Part shown: piece by piece, positions 42,230 to 49,934 of the stretch
Layout of the letters: every line of letters starts with the position of its first letter
Numbering within the stretch: the first letter of the stretch is position 1
Origin: JAPEKQ01 sp964597945
GTDB taxonomy: Bacteria > Joyebacterota > Joyebacteria > Joyebacterales > Joyebacteraceae
Reading direction: 5' to 3'
Length of the DNA stretch: 51,778 nt
Assembly (NCBI GenBank): GCA_964597945.1
Contig: CAZRAD010000002.1
Location: forward strand, 1 to 51,778
Notes under the pieces: model-generated
The model's database searches: none
The model's input: the letters and a program-made list of their open reading frames with translations, nothing else
Told to the model about the DNA's origin: nothing
Translations under genes and position numbers: made by a program

Positions 42230-43390
42230 ATGTTCAAGTTCGCAGAGCGTATGAACCGGCTCGGCACGGAGACGGCGTTCGAGGTTCTCGCGAAGGCGCG
42301 GGCCCTCGAGGCGCAGGGGAAGACGATCGTCCATCTCGAGATCGGCCAGCCGGACTTCGACACACCGGACAACATCCGCAAGGCCGCGGTCGATTCGATC
42401 TGGGCGGGAGAGACCGGCTACGGTCCCTCGGCCGGCATGATGAAGACGCGCGAGGCCGTCTGCCGCTACCTTGAGAAGGACCGCGGACTGTCGTACTCAC
42501 CGGACCAGATCGTCATTGCGCCGGGCGGCAAGCCCATCATCTTCTACCCGATCCTCGCGCTCGTCGACCACGGTGACGAGGTCATCTACCCGAACCCGGG
42601 TTACCCCATCTACGAGTCGGCCATCAACTTCGCCGGCGGCAAGGCCGTCCCGCTCAAGTACTCCGAGGAGCGCGACTTCCGGTTCGACATCGCCGAGCTC
42701 GAGGCGAAGATCAACAAGAACACGAAGATGCTCATCGTCAACTCGCCGCAGAACCCGACCGGCGGCGTACTCGAGGACAGCGATCTCAAGCGGATCGCCG
42801 AACTCGCCGTTGAGAACGACGTCGTCGTGCTCTCCGACGAGGTCTACAGCAAGATCGTCTATGAGGGCGAGCATCGTACCATCGCCAGCTATCCGGGCAT
42901 GCAGGAGCGCACGATCCTGATGGACGCGCACTCCAAGACCTACGCCATGACCGGCTGGCGTCTGGGCTACTCAGCGATGCCTGCGCCGATCGCTGAGAAG
43001 TTCACGAAGCTCAACACGAACACGTACTCGCACGCGACGACGTTCGTTCAGACCGCCGGCATCGAGGCGCTCGAGGGCCCGCAGGACGAGGTCGAGAAGA
43101 TGGTCGGCATCTTCAAGGAGCGCCGTGACGCCATCGTCGACGGGATGAACTCGATCAAGGGGTTCAGCTGTCTCAAGCCGAAGGGCGCGTTCTACGTGTT
43201 CCCGAACATCACGGCGACGGGCATCGACTCGCAGACGCTTGCCGACAGGGTTCTCAACGAGGCCGGCGTGGCCTGTCTCTCGGGCACCTGCTTCGGCGCG
43301 ATGGGCGAGGGTTACCTCCGGTTCAGCTACGCCAACTCGCTCGAGAACATCGAGAAGGGCGTCGAACGCATCCGGAAGATGATGGGATAG
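42230..43390 (+). CDS. class I PLP aminotransferase
   Basis: This encodes 386 residues. ATG 42230 follows GGAAGGAGA (42215-42223). It is an aspartate-aminotransferase-type class I/II enzyme: GQPDFDTPDNI (39-49), YGPSAGM (64-70), NPTGG (175-179), Asp203-x-x-Tyr206, PLP lysine Lys236 in DAHSKTYAMTGWRLGY, and an Arg-containing C-terminus (YLRFSYANS). It moves an amino group between an amino acid and a keto acid. In this cluster it may remove the amino group from a purine-derived amino acid or supply an acceptor for carbamoylation. Specificity cannot be read from the sequence. Confidence 0.9.
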   Translation: MFKFAERMNRLGTETAFEVLAKARALEAQGKTIVHLEIGQPDFDTPDNIRKAAVDSIWAGETGYGPSAGMMKTREAVCRYLEKDRGLSYSPDQIVIAPGGKPIIFYPILALVDHGDEVIYPNPGYPIYESAINFAGGKAVPLKYSEERDFRFDIAELEAKINKNTKMLIVNSPQNPTGGVLEDSDLKRIAELAVENDVVVLSDEVYSKIVYEGEHRTIASYPGMQERTILMDAHSKTYAMTGWRLGYSAMPAPIAEKFTKLNTNTYSHATTFVQTAGIEALEGPQDEVEKMVGIFKERRDAIVDGMNSIKGFSCLKPKGAFYVFPNITATGIDSQTLADRVLNEAGVACLSGTCFGAMGEGYLRFSYANSLENIEKGVERIRKMMG

Positions 43391-43404
43391 AGGCAACATC
43401 GCCG

Positions 43405-43441
43405 ACGCACCCGTTTGCGGCGACGCGGCAAGCGGGTGCGT
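43405..43441 (+). other. very strong intercistronic hairpin
   Basis: A 14-bp stem with a single G-T wobble joins 43405-43418 and 43428-43441 around a nine-base loop. It lies in the 78-base gap between the aminotransferase gene and the MocA-like gene. There is no T-run. It may attenuate transcription, mark an RNase processing point, or set different levels for the two halves of the cluster. Confidence 0.6.
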
Positions 43442-43468
43442 GACGGCAGGCGGCATGGAAGGGGAACT

Positions 43469-44071
43469 ATGGTTTCCGCAGTGGTACTGGCGGCAGGACA
43501 GTCGCGACGGATGGGCCGGAAGAAGGAACTGCTGCCGATCGAGGGCACGCCGATGATCCGAGTGGTCATCGAGAAGCTCCTCGGCTCGAGCAGGGTCGAT
43601 GAGGTCATCGTGGTCCTCGGCGATGAGGCCGACAGCGTCGGCGCCGCGCTCGCGGGTATCATCGATGAGCGCATCGAACTCGTCGGGAACAGACGGTTCG
43701 CGGAGGGGATGGGGACGTCGCTCGCACAGGGCGCGAGCGCGTGCTCGTGGGGAACCGATGCGATACTCGTCGCACACGGCGACACGCCGTTCTTCCGCAC
43801 CGAGGATGTCGATCTCGTCATCGACGCGCACGTGCGTGGCGGAGCGATCGCCGTCCCGGTCAGCGGCGGCAGACGCGGGCATCCGGTGCTTCTCGACGGC
43901 TCGTTCCGTGACGAACTCGAGGAACTCGACGGAGACGCCGGCGCCCGGGACATCCTCGAGCGCGAGGCGGCCCGTATCGTCGAGGTCGAACTCGATGATG
44001 ACGGCTTCCTCGTTGATATCGACACGCCTGAGGACTACGAGGCGGTGAAGGGCGGCATAGCCGGCGCGTAG
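43469..44071 (+). CDS. mocA: MocA-like molybdenum cofactor nucleotidyltransferase
   Basis: This encodes 200 residues. ATG 43469 follows GGAAGGGGA. It is a MobA/MocA-type nucleotidyltransferase: LAAGQSRRMGRKK (7-19), the VAHGDTP metal-binding segment (about 105-111; most relatives have GDMP) and DIDTPEDY near the end. MocA adds CMP to molybdopterin to make the MCD form of cofactor used by xanthine-dehydrogenase-type enzymes. The E. coli counterpart in the same kind of cluster is YgfJ. Its position before XdhC and YqeB fits maturation of the cluster's molybdenum hydroxylase. Confidence 0.86.
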   Translation: MVSAVVLAAGQSRRMGRKKELLPIEGTPMIRVVIEKLLGSSRVDEVIVVLGDEADSVGAALAGIIDERIELVGNRRFAEGMGTSLAQGASACSWGTDAILVAHGDTPFFRTEDVDLVIDAHVRGGAIAVPVSGGRRGHPVLLDGSFRDELEELDGDAGARDILEREAARIVEVELDDDGFLVDIDTPEDYEAVKGGIAGA

Positions 44072-44176
44072 GCGCAGGCATCCGGCTGAGGCATCACCCC
44101 GTGCGGGCCGCGACCGGTGGTCAGGCGCGCGCGGGGGTTTGTCGCTTGGACCGGCTACGGCCAGGGAGCACGAAAC

Positions 44177-45022
44177 GTGGCGCTCAAGCTCGCCGACATC
44201 TATCAGGAGATCGCGCGGATGCACCGGGACGGTGTCCCGGGCGTCGTGGCGACCGTCGTCCGCGCCGAGGGATCGACCCCGCGAAGCGCCGGCGCGCGGA
44301 TGATCGTCTACGCCGACGGGAGGATCACAGGATCCGTCGGTGGGGGCGCGATCGAGGGAACCGTCATCGACGAATCGAAGGCCCTGATCGCATCGGCTGA
44401 TGCTGCCGACTGCAAGCTCGTGAGGTACGACCTCAACGACGATGTGGGGATGACGTGCGGCGGGAGCATCGAGGTCTTTCTCGAGCCGATCGCCGGTGCG
44501 CCGACGGTGACCGTTATCGGCGGCGGCCACGTCGGTCTGGCGGTCGCGAAGATCGCGCGGCAGTCGGGGTTCCGGGTCACCGTTGTTGACGATCGCGCAG
44601 ACATGGTCACCGCCGAGCGCTTCCCGTTCGCCGACGACCGTTTCGTCGGTGGTGTGGAGCTTCTCGACGGCGATCTGCGCGTGGACACCGACTCGATGGT
44701 CGTCATCGTGACGCGCGGTCACAGGTACGACAAGGACTGGGTCAAGGCGCTGCTCCCGCTCGGTCCTCGCTACATGGGGATGATCGGGAGCGAGCAGAAG
44801 GTCGATGCGGCCTTCGCCGACCTCGAGGCCGACGGCGTGTCGCGCGACGAACTCGCGCCGATCCATGCGCCGATCGGACTCGATATCGGCGCCGAGACCC
44901 CGGATGAGATAGCCGTGAGCGTTGTTGCGGAGATCATCGCGGTCCGACACGGCATACGCGACACGGCGAAGTTGAGAGACAAGATCGGGTTCAAGAACAG
45001 GAACAGGCCGGAGCGATCGTGA
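44177..45022 (+). CDS. xdhC: XdhC/CoxI-type molybdenum hydroxylase maturation factor
   Basis: This encodes 281 residues. GTG 44177 is chosen because GGGAG (44164-44168) precedes it and the family's N-terminus (LADIYQEIARMHRDG) follows; the longer frame from 44117 has no site. The N-terminal XdhC_CoxI domain has GSTPRSAGARM and GSVGGGAIEG (about 33-60) and a Cys-containing DVGMTCGGSIEV. A C-terminal Rossmann domain carries VIGGGHVGLAVAKIA (about 114-128). XdhC binds and sulfurates or inserts the molybdenum cofactor. Its stop overlaps the yqeB start by GTGA. Confidence 0.9.
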   Translation: MALKLADIYQEIARMHRDGVPGVVATVVRAEGSTPRSAGARMIVYADGRITGSVGGGAIEGTVIDESKALIASADAADCKLVRYDLNDDVGMTCGGSIEVFLEPIAGAPTVTVIGGGHVGLAVAKIARQSGFRVTVVDDRADMVTAERFPFADDRFVGGVELLDGDLRVDTDSMVVIVTRGHRYDKDWVKALLPLGPRYMGMIGSEQKVDAAFADLEADGVSRDELAPIHAPIGLDIGAETPDEIAVSVVAEIIAVRHGIRDTAKLRDKIGFKNRNRPERS

Positions 45023-45843
45023 ACGAGCGGCGAACACTCGTGATCGTCCGCGGTGGTGGTGACCTCGGAAGCGGCGTCGCCGTTCGGTTGGCTCGGTCGG
45101 GGTATCGCGTCGTGATACTCGAGACTCGCGCTCCCGCCGTTGTTCGCAGACGGGTCGCGTTCGCCGAGGCCGTCTTCACTGGCCGCACCGAGGTCGAGGA
45201 CCTGGTGGGCGAACTCGTGGATGTCGAGGAGATCGTCGCCTGGCTCGAGGCACACGGCCGCGAGCGGGCGCTTCCCGTCGTGGTCGACCCGGACGGCGAG
45301 CTTCTGACTCGACTCGGGCCGGACGCGGTCGTCGATGCGCGGATGGCGAAGCGCAACCTCGGAACCACGCGCGAGGACGCGTCCGTGACGATCGGACTCG
45401 GTCCGGGATTCGAAGCGGGTGTCGATTGCGACGCCGTCGTCGAGACGAACCGCGGACACTCGCTCGGACGCGCGCTCAGCGGCGGTATGGCGGAGGCCGA
45501 CACCGGGACTCCTGCTCCGGTCATGGGTGTTGCGGAGAAGCGACTGGTCCGTGCTCCCGGGTCCGGCGTCTTTGAGAGCTGCGCCTCGATCGGGGATGTC
45601 GTCGCCGCGGGGGATGTTGTGGGCGCCGTGGGCGGCGCAGAGGTTACGGTCTCCACGCCGGGTCTCCTGCGGGGTCTCATAGCGGACGGCGTCGAGGTTC
45701 ATGAGGGTCAGAAGATAGGTGATGTCGATCCACGCGGGGCGTCCGTGGATCCGGCAACCGTCTCCGACAAGGCGCTGGCCATCGGGGGTGGTGTGCTGGA
45801 GGCGCTCCTCTCGCGGGGCGTCACACCGGGACGGGTGGCATAG
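45019..45843 (+). CDS. yqeB: YqeB-type selenium-dependent molybdenum hydroxylase system protein
   Basis: This encodes 274 residues. GTG 45019 overlaps the xdhC stop (GTGA). It opens with VIVRGGGDLGSGVAVRLARSG (about 8-28), a Rossmann-like nucleotide motif, then EAVFTGRTEVE, as in the YqeB/EF2563 family that accompanies selenium-dependent molybdenum hydroxylases. The C-terminal third (APGSGVFE..., GDVVAAGDVVGAVGG) looks like a short biotinyl/lipoyl-type beta-hammerhead. The family role is inferred from genomic association with SelD and labile-selenium hydroxylases; no biochemical activity is firmly assigned. Its presence suggests that the purine hydroxylase here uses selenium. Confidence 0.88.
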   Translation: MNERRTLVIVRGGGDLGSGVAVRLARSGYRVVILETRAPAVVRRRVAFAEAVFTGRTEVEDLVGELVDVEEIVAWLEAHGRERALPVVVDPDGELLTRLGPDAVVDARMAKRNLGTTREDASVTIGLGPGFEAGVDCDAVVETNRGHSLGRALSGGMAEADTGTPAPVMGVAEKRLVRAPGSGVFESCASIGDVVAAGDVVGAVGGAEVTVSTPGLLRGLIADGVEVHEGQKIGDVDPRGASVDPATVSDKALAIGGGVLEALLSRGVTPGRVA

Positions 45844-45895
45844 CGAGGAGTTCGGTCCTCAGTATGCGTCGCGCGCTTGAAGCAGTGGAGGAACG

Positions 45896-46819
45896 GTGTA
45901 CGAGCCGAAGTGGGTGCTGCCGAAGACGATCGACGAGGCGGTTGAGGCGCTGGCGGATGAATCGTCGCGCCCGATCGCGGGCGCTACGGATCTCGCTGTG
46001 AGGATCCGCGCCGACCACGCTGGTCCGGCCACCCTGGTCGACCTGACCGGCGTTCCGGAGCTCGCGATGATCGGCGTTGACGGTGACACGCTGACCATTG
46101 GTGCGGCTGCTTCGCACGCGGCCGTCTCGAGGCACGACATCGTGGCACATCGCGCGGCCGTCCTCGCGGAGGCGTGCGGTACGGTCGGGGCTCCCCAGAT
46201 TCGCGCGAGGGGCACCATCGGCGGCAACCTGGCGAACGCATCACCCGCCGCGGACGCGAGCGTGGCGCTCGCAGCGCTCGATGCCGTCGCACACGCGCGC
46301 TCCACACGCGGCGAGCGGGAGGTGCCGGTGACGGGACTCTTCGCCGGCCCGGGACAGCTTCGGCTCGAGCCGGACGAGCTTCTGACGCACGTCACGCTTG
46401 CGCTTCCGCGGGCAGGTGCATCGAGCGTCTACAGGAAGCTCGGCCAGCGGAAGGCGCTCGCCATCGCTATCGCATCGGTCGCGGTCACATTCGATCCGAC
46501 GGCGAGCGCGGTCCGCATCGCGCTCGGCTCGGTCGCGCCGACGGTCGTGCGTGCGGACGCGGCAGAGATGGTGTTCGCCGAGGGGTGGGGATCGCTGGAG
46601 CGTGAGGCGCCGACTGGAGACTCGGGCGGTGCGGATGCCCGGGGCTCCGCGCGAAGCAGAACGGAGTTGATCGAGGAAGTCGCGGCGAAGGCCGCGCGGG
46701 CCTCGAGTCCGATAGATGATGTGAGGGCGTCCGCCGAGTACCGGACGATCCTCGTCAGGGAGCTGACACGCACGGCGCTCGAGGGGTTGTGTCTCGCCGA
46801 ACCCCGCGTGTCAGGATAG
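45896..46819 (+). CDS. FAD-binding subunit of a xanthine dehydrogenase-type hydroxylase
   Basis: This encodes 307 residues. GTG 45896 follows a GGAGG-type site. It is the medium subunit of the CoxM/XdhB/YgfM family: PIAGATDLAVRIR (about 26-38) and GTVGAPQIRARGTIGGNLANASPAAD (about 95-120, spelled here only to locate the FAD-binding TIGGN loop). It moves electrons from the 2Fe-2S subunit to NAD or another acceptor. A lower-complexity insert around 240-255 (SGGADARGSARSR) is unusual. The partner Fe-S gene is at 39367 and the catalytic subunit is not present in the window. Confidence 0.9.
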   Translation: MYEPKWVLPKTIDEAVEALADESSRPIAGATDLAVRIRADHAGPATLVDLTGVPELAMIGVDGDTLTIGAAASHAAVSRHDIVAHRAAVLAEACGTVGAPQIRARGTIGGNLANASPAADASVALAALDAVAHARSTRGEREVPVTGLFAGPGQLRLEPDELLTHVTLALPRAGASSVYRKLGQRKALAIAIASVAVTFDPTASAVRIALGSVAPTVVRADAAEMVFAEGWGSLEREAPTGDSGGADARGSARSRTELIEEVAAKAARASSPIDDVRASAEYRTILVRELTRTALEGLCLAEPRVSG

Positions 46820-46824
46820 ACAGA

Positions 46825-46865
46825 CCGGCCCGAGGCCGGGGCCTCCCACGCGCAACGCGCGGGAG
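46825..46865 (+). other. two adjacent intercistronic hairpins
   Basis: CCGGCC (46825-46830) pairs with GGCCGG (46834-46839). Next, CTCCC (46843-46847) pairs with GGGAG (46861-46865) around an inner CGCG/CGCG stem (46849-46852 with 46856-46859). They lie between the FAD subunit gene and the first carbamoyltransferase gene. No T-run is present; they may be an internal processing or partial termination site. Confidence 0.45.
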
Positions 46866-46886
46866 AGCTGACGACAGGAGGAACAC

Positions 46887-47939
46887 GTGTTCAGCAACAA
46901 GGACTTCAGAGGCAGGGATTTCATCACCATCCTCGACTACACGCGCGAAGAGGTCGAGTTCATCCTCGACTTCGCCGACGAGCTCAAGGCGAAGTTCAAG
47001 TCGGGTCGTCCTCACAAGTACCTCGAGGACAAGACCCTCTTCATGATCTTCTACAACCAGTCGCTGAGGACGAGGAACAGCTTCGAGGCGGGGATGACCC
47101 AGATGGGTGGCCACGCGCACTTCCTCGATCCCGACAAGATCTACACGCCGGCCCTCGAGGGTGAAGAGGTCGCGTACTCGACCGAGCGCATCTCGGACGT
47201 CGCGCGCGTTCTCGACCGGATGGGTCACGGTATCTCGATCCGCATGTACGGCGACCCGGTCGGCTGGATCAACGGCAAGGCCAACCGCATTGTGCGCGAG
47301 TTCGCCAGGCACGCCGAGCGCGTCCCGGTCATCAACATGGAGTGCGACATCTACCATCCGTGCCAGGGCATGGCCGACATCATGACCGTCCGCGAGCAGT
47401 GCGGCGGGTTCAAGAACAAGAAGTTCGTGATGAGCTGGGCCTACAGCCCGTCCGTCCACAAGCCGCTCTCGGTGCCGCACAGCGCCGTCGTTGCAGCCGC
47501 GACGGTCGGCTGTGACGTCGTGCTGGCACATCCCGAGGGGCTCGAACTCGACGACGACATCGTCGCCGCCGCACGGAAGCGCGCCGGTGAATCGGGTGGA
47601 TCCTTCGAGATCACCAACAGCATGGAGGACGCGTTCAAGGACGCCGACGTCGTCTACCCGAAGGCGTGGACCTCGAAGCACTTCATTCCGCCCATCGCGG
47701 ATAAGCCGATGCTCGAGAAGAGCCAGGAAGTCTTCGATGCGAACAAGCACTGGATCTGCGACGAGGCGAAGATGAAGCTCGCGAAGCCCGACGTGAAGTA
47801 CATGCACTGCCTCCCGTGTGACCGGGGATACGAGGTCACCAACGAGGTCATCGACGGTCCGAACTCGGTCGTCTTCGACGAGGCGGAGAACAGACTCCAC
47901 GTGCAGAAGGCCATCATGGCCCTGACGATGGACGTGTAG
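46887..47939 (+). CDS. ygeW: YgeW-like carbamoyltransferase (HCLP type)
   Basis: This encodes 350 residues. GTG 46887 follows AGGAGG. It belongs to the aspartate/ornithine carbamoyltransferase superfamily: carbamoyl-phosphate loop SLRTR (59-63, with L in place of the usual T), HPCQG (157-161) and HCLPCDRGYEVTNEV (307-321). The HCLP motif is that of ornithine-type enzymes. Long inserted segments (DPDKIYTPALEGEE) and the cluster context point to the YgeW group, not arginine synthesis. In catabolism it would run backwards, splitting a carbamoylated amine to carbamoyl phosphate. The next gene is a diverged paralog and the third is carbamate kinase, which would turn carbamoyl phosphate and ADP into ATP. 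Confidence 0.86.
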   Translation: MFSNKDFRGRDFITILDYTREEVEFILDFADELKAKFKSGRPHKYLEDKTLFMIFYNQSLRTRNSFEAGMTQMGGHAHFLDPDKIYTPALEGEEVAYSTERISDVARVLDRMGHGISIRMYGDPVGWINGKANRIVREFARHAERVPVINMECDIYHPCQGMADIMTVREQCGGFKNKKFVMSWAYSPSVHKPLSVPHSAVVAAATVGCDVVLAHPEGLELDDDIVAAARKRAGESGGSFEITNSMEDAFKDADVVYPKAWTSKHFIPPIADKPMLEKSQEVFDANKHWICDEAKMKLAKPDVKYMHCLPCDRGYEVTNEVIDGPNSVVFDEAENRLHVQKAIMALTMDV

Positions 47940-47950
47940 GGGAGGACATG

Positions 47951-48952
47951 ATGGCAGTGAATCTCAAGGGACGTGATCTGATCTGTACGCAGGACTGGAG
48001 CATCGAGGAACTCGAGGCGACGCTCGACCTCGCGGTCAAGCTGAAGGCCGACCGCTACAGCAACGAGCACGCGCAGATCATCAAACACCAGACGTTCATG
48101 ATGATGTTCTACAACTCGTCGCTCCGCACCCGGCAGTCGTTCGAGGCCGCAGCTACGGAGCTCGGCGGACACGCGCAGTTCCTCGAGACCAAGACGCTTC
48201 GTCTGAAGTCGAAGACGCAGCGTGGTGAGATCCTCAAGGACACCGCGAACGTCATGAGCCGCTACGCCGAGGGTATCGGCATCCGCATTCTTGAGGATTC
48301 GGTCGAGGACTACGGTGACGGCGACAAGTTTCTGCGGGACTTCGCCGACTTCGCCGACGTGCCCATCATCAGCATGGCGCACGACAAGTTCCATCCGTGT
48401 CAGGGGCTTGCGGACGTGATGGGCATGCGCGAGAGCATCGGGGACACGCGCGGCAAGACGCTGCTTCAGGTCTGGGGATACTCACCGATGGTTCGCTCGT
48501 GGAGCTCGGTGCAGGAGAGCATCATTATCAACTCCAGGCTCGGGATGAACGTCCGGATGGCGTATCCGGAAGGCTTCGAGTTGGACCCCGAGGTCATCGA
48601 GACCACGAAGGCCAACTGCGCCGCGGCCGGGACGAGTTTCGAGATCACGCACGACCAGGAGGCCGCGTACGACGGCGCCGACGTCGTCTACTCACGGCAC
48701 TGGATGCACCCGAAGCGCTACGAACTCGGACGCGAAGAGGACCAGAGACTCTCGGCCGAGCATCAGGACTGGCGGGCGACGATGGAGCGGATGTCGCGCA
48801 CCAACGATGCCGTCTACATCCATCCGATGCCGATCGATCGCGAGAACGAGGCGGACGACGCCGTCTGCGACATGGAGCGTTCGATCATCTACGACGTCGC
48901 CGAGAACAGACTCCACGCTCAGAAGGCCATCATGGCCCTGACGATGGGGTAG
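47951..48952 (+). CDS. YgeW-like carbamoyltransferase (HPMP variant)
   Basis: This encodes 333 residues. ATG 47951 is preferred because GGGAGG (47940-47945) is five bases away; ATG 47948 is only two. The carbamoyl-phosphate loop is SLRTR (57-61) and HPCQG is at 148-152, as in its neighbour. The second signature is HPMPIDRENEADD (291-303) instead of HCLP, closer to the aspartate-type HPLP. Both proteins end in the same ENRLH[VA]QKAIMALTM segment, so they are paralogs that have diverged in the amino-substrate site. It may carbamoylate or decarbamoylate a different ureide-derived amine, or the two may form a mixed trimer. Confidence 0.85.
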   Translation: MAVNLKGRDLICTQDWSIEELEATLDLAVKLKADRYSNEHAQIIKHQTFMMMFYNSSLRTRQSFEAAATELGGHAQFLETKTLRLKSKTQRGEILKDTANVMSRYAEGIGIRILEDSVEDYGDGDKFLRDFADFADVPIISMAHDKFHPCQGLADVMGMRESIGDTRGKTLLQVWGYSPMVRSWSSVQESIIINSRLGMNVRMAYPEGFELDPEVIETTKANCAAAGTSFEITHDQEAAYDGADVVYSRHWMHPKRYELGREEDQRLSAEHQDWRATMERMSRTNDAVYIHPMPIDRENEADDAVCDMERSIIYDVAENRLHAQKAIMALTMG

Positions 48953-48962
48953 GAGGCGTATC

Positions 48963-49901
48963 ATGGGCAAGCTTGCGGTTGTCGCCATAGGCGGCAACTC
49001 CATCACGAAGGCGGGGCAGCGGGGAACGATCCCGGAGCAGTACGCGAACGCCCGCGAGACCGCGAGCCACATCGCGGTCATGATCGAGAAGGGATGGGAC
49101 GTCGTCATCACGCACGGCAACGGGCCGCAGGTCGGCAACATCCTGCTCCGCGCCGAGCTGGCCTCGACCGTTCTCCCGAATCTCCCTCTGGATACATGCG
49201 GGGCGGACTCACAGGGCGGGATGGGGTACATGATCCAGCAGATGCTCGGGAGCGAGCTTCAGAAGAAGGGAATCAAGCGCGACGTCGTCACCGTTGTCAC
49301 ACAGGTCGTTGTCGATGCGGACGACCCGGCCTTCTCTCACCCGGCGAAACCGATCGGGCCGTTCTACACGCGTGAGCAGGCGGAGAAGCGGCAGAAGGAC
49401 GATGGTTGGGACGTCGTTGAGGACGCCAACCGCGGTTGGCGTCGCGTCGTTGCCTCCCCGATACCGGTGCGCGTCGTCGAGGCGGCATCCATCCAGGCGC
49501 TTCTGAGCGCGGGCAGTCTTGTCATCGCGGTCGGCGGGGGAGGCATCCCCGTCATCGAGGTGACGGACGGCCTCAAGGGCGTCGAAGCGGTCATCGACAA
49601 GGACCACGCATCGAGGCTTCTCGGCAACGACATCGGCGCGGACATGCTCCTGATCTCGACCGACATTGAGCAGGTCGCGCTGAACTTCGGGAAGGACGAC
49701 GAGGTCCGCCTCGACCGGATGACGGTCGATGAGGCGAAGCGCTACCACGCCGAGGGTCACTTCGCTCCGGGAAGCATGGGACCGAAGGTCATCGCCGGCA
49801 TCGATTTCATCGAAGGCGGCGGCAGAGAAGTGCTCATCACGAATCCGGAGTCGATCGGGCGGGCGCTCGACGGCGAGACGGGGACACGGATCGTGAAGTA
49901 G
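48963..49901 (+). CDS. arcC: carbamate kinase
   Basis: This encodes 312 residues, standard for the family. ATG 48963 follows GGAGG. The amino-acid-kinase fold is shown by VVAIGGNSI (6-14), THGNGPQVGN (about 49-58), GGGGIPV (about 195-201) and IDKDHASRLL (about 211-220), with FAPGSMGPK near 270. It makes ATP, ammonia and carbon dioxide from carbamoyl phosphate and ADP, the energy-yielding last step of ureide or agmatine-type breakdown. Placement right after two carbamoyltransferases, as yqeA follows in E. coli clusters, supports substrate-level phosphorylation here. Confidence 0.94.
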   Translation: MGKLAVVAIGGNSITKAGQRGTIPEQYANARETASHIAVMIEKGWDVVITHGNGPQVGNILLRAELASTVLPNLPLDTCGADSQGGMGYMIQQMLGSELQKKGIKRDVVTVVTQVVVDADDPAFSHPAKPIGPFYTREQAEKRQKDDGWDVVEDANRGWRRVVASPIPVRVVEAASIQALLSAGSLVIAVGGGGIPVIEVTDGLKGVEAVIDKDHASRLLGNDIGADMLLISTDIEQVALNFGKDDEVRLDRMTVDEAKRYHAEGHFAPGSMGPKVIAGIDFIEGGGREVLITNPESIGRALDGETGTRIVK

Positions 49902-49934
49902 CGGTACGGGCTCAGAACGAATGACGGAGGACAC

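Noticed and set aside
42971..45037. Minus-strand open frame of 688 codons over mocA and xdhC
   Set aside because: The plus strand carries clear MocA and XdhC motifs; the minus frame has no family features.
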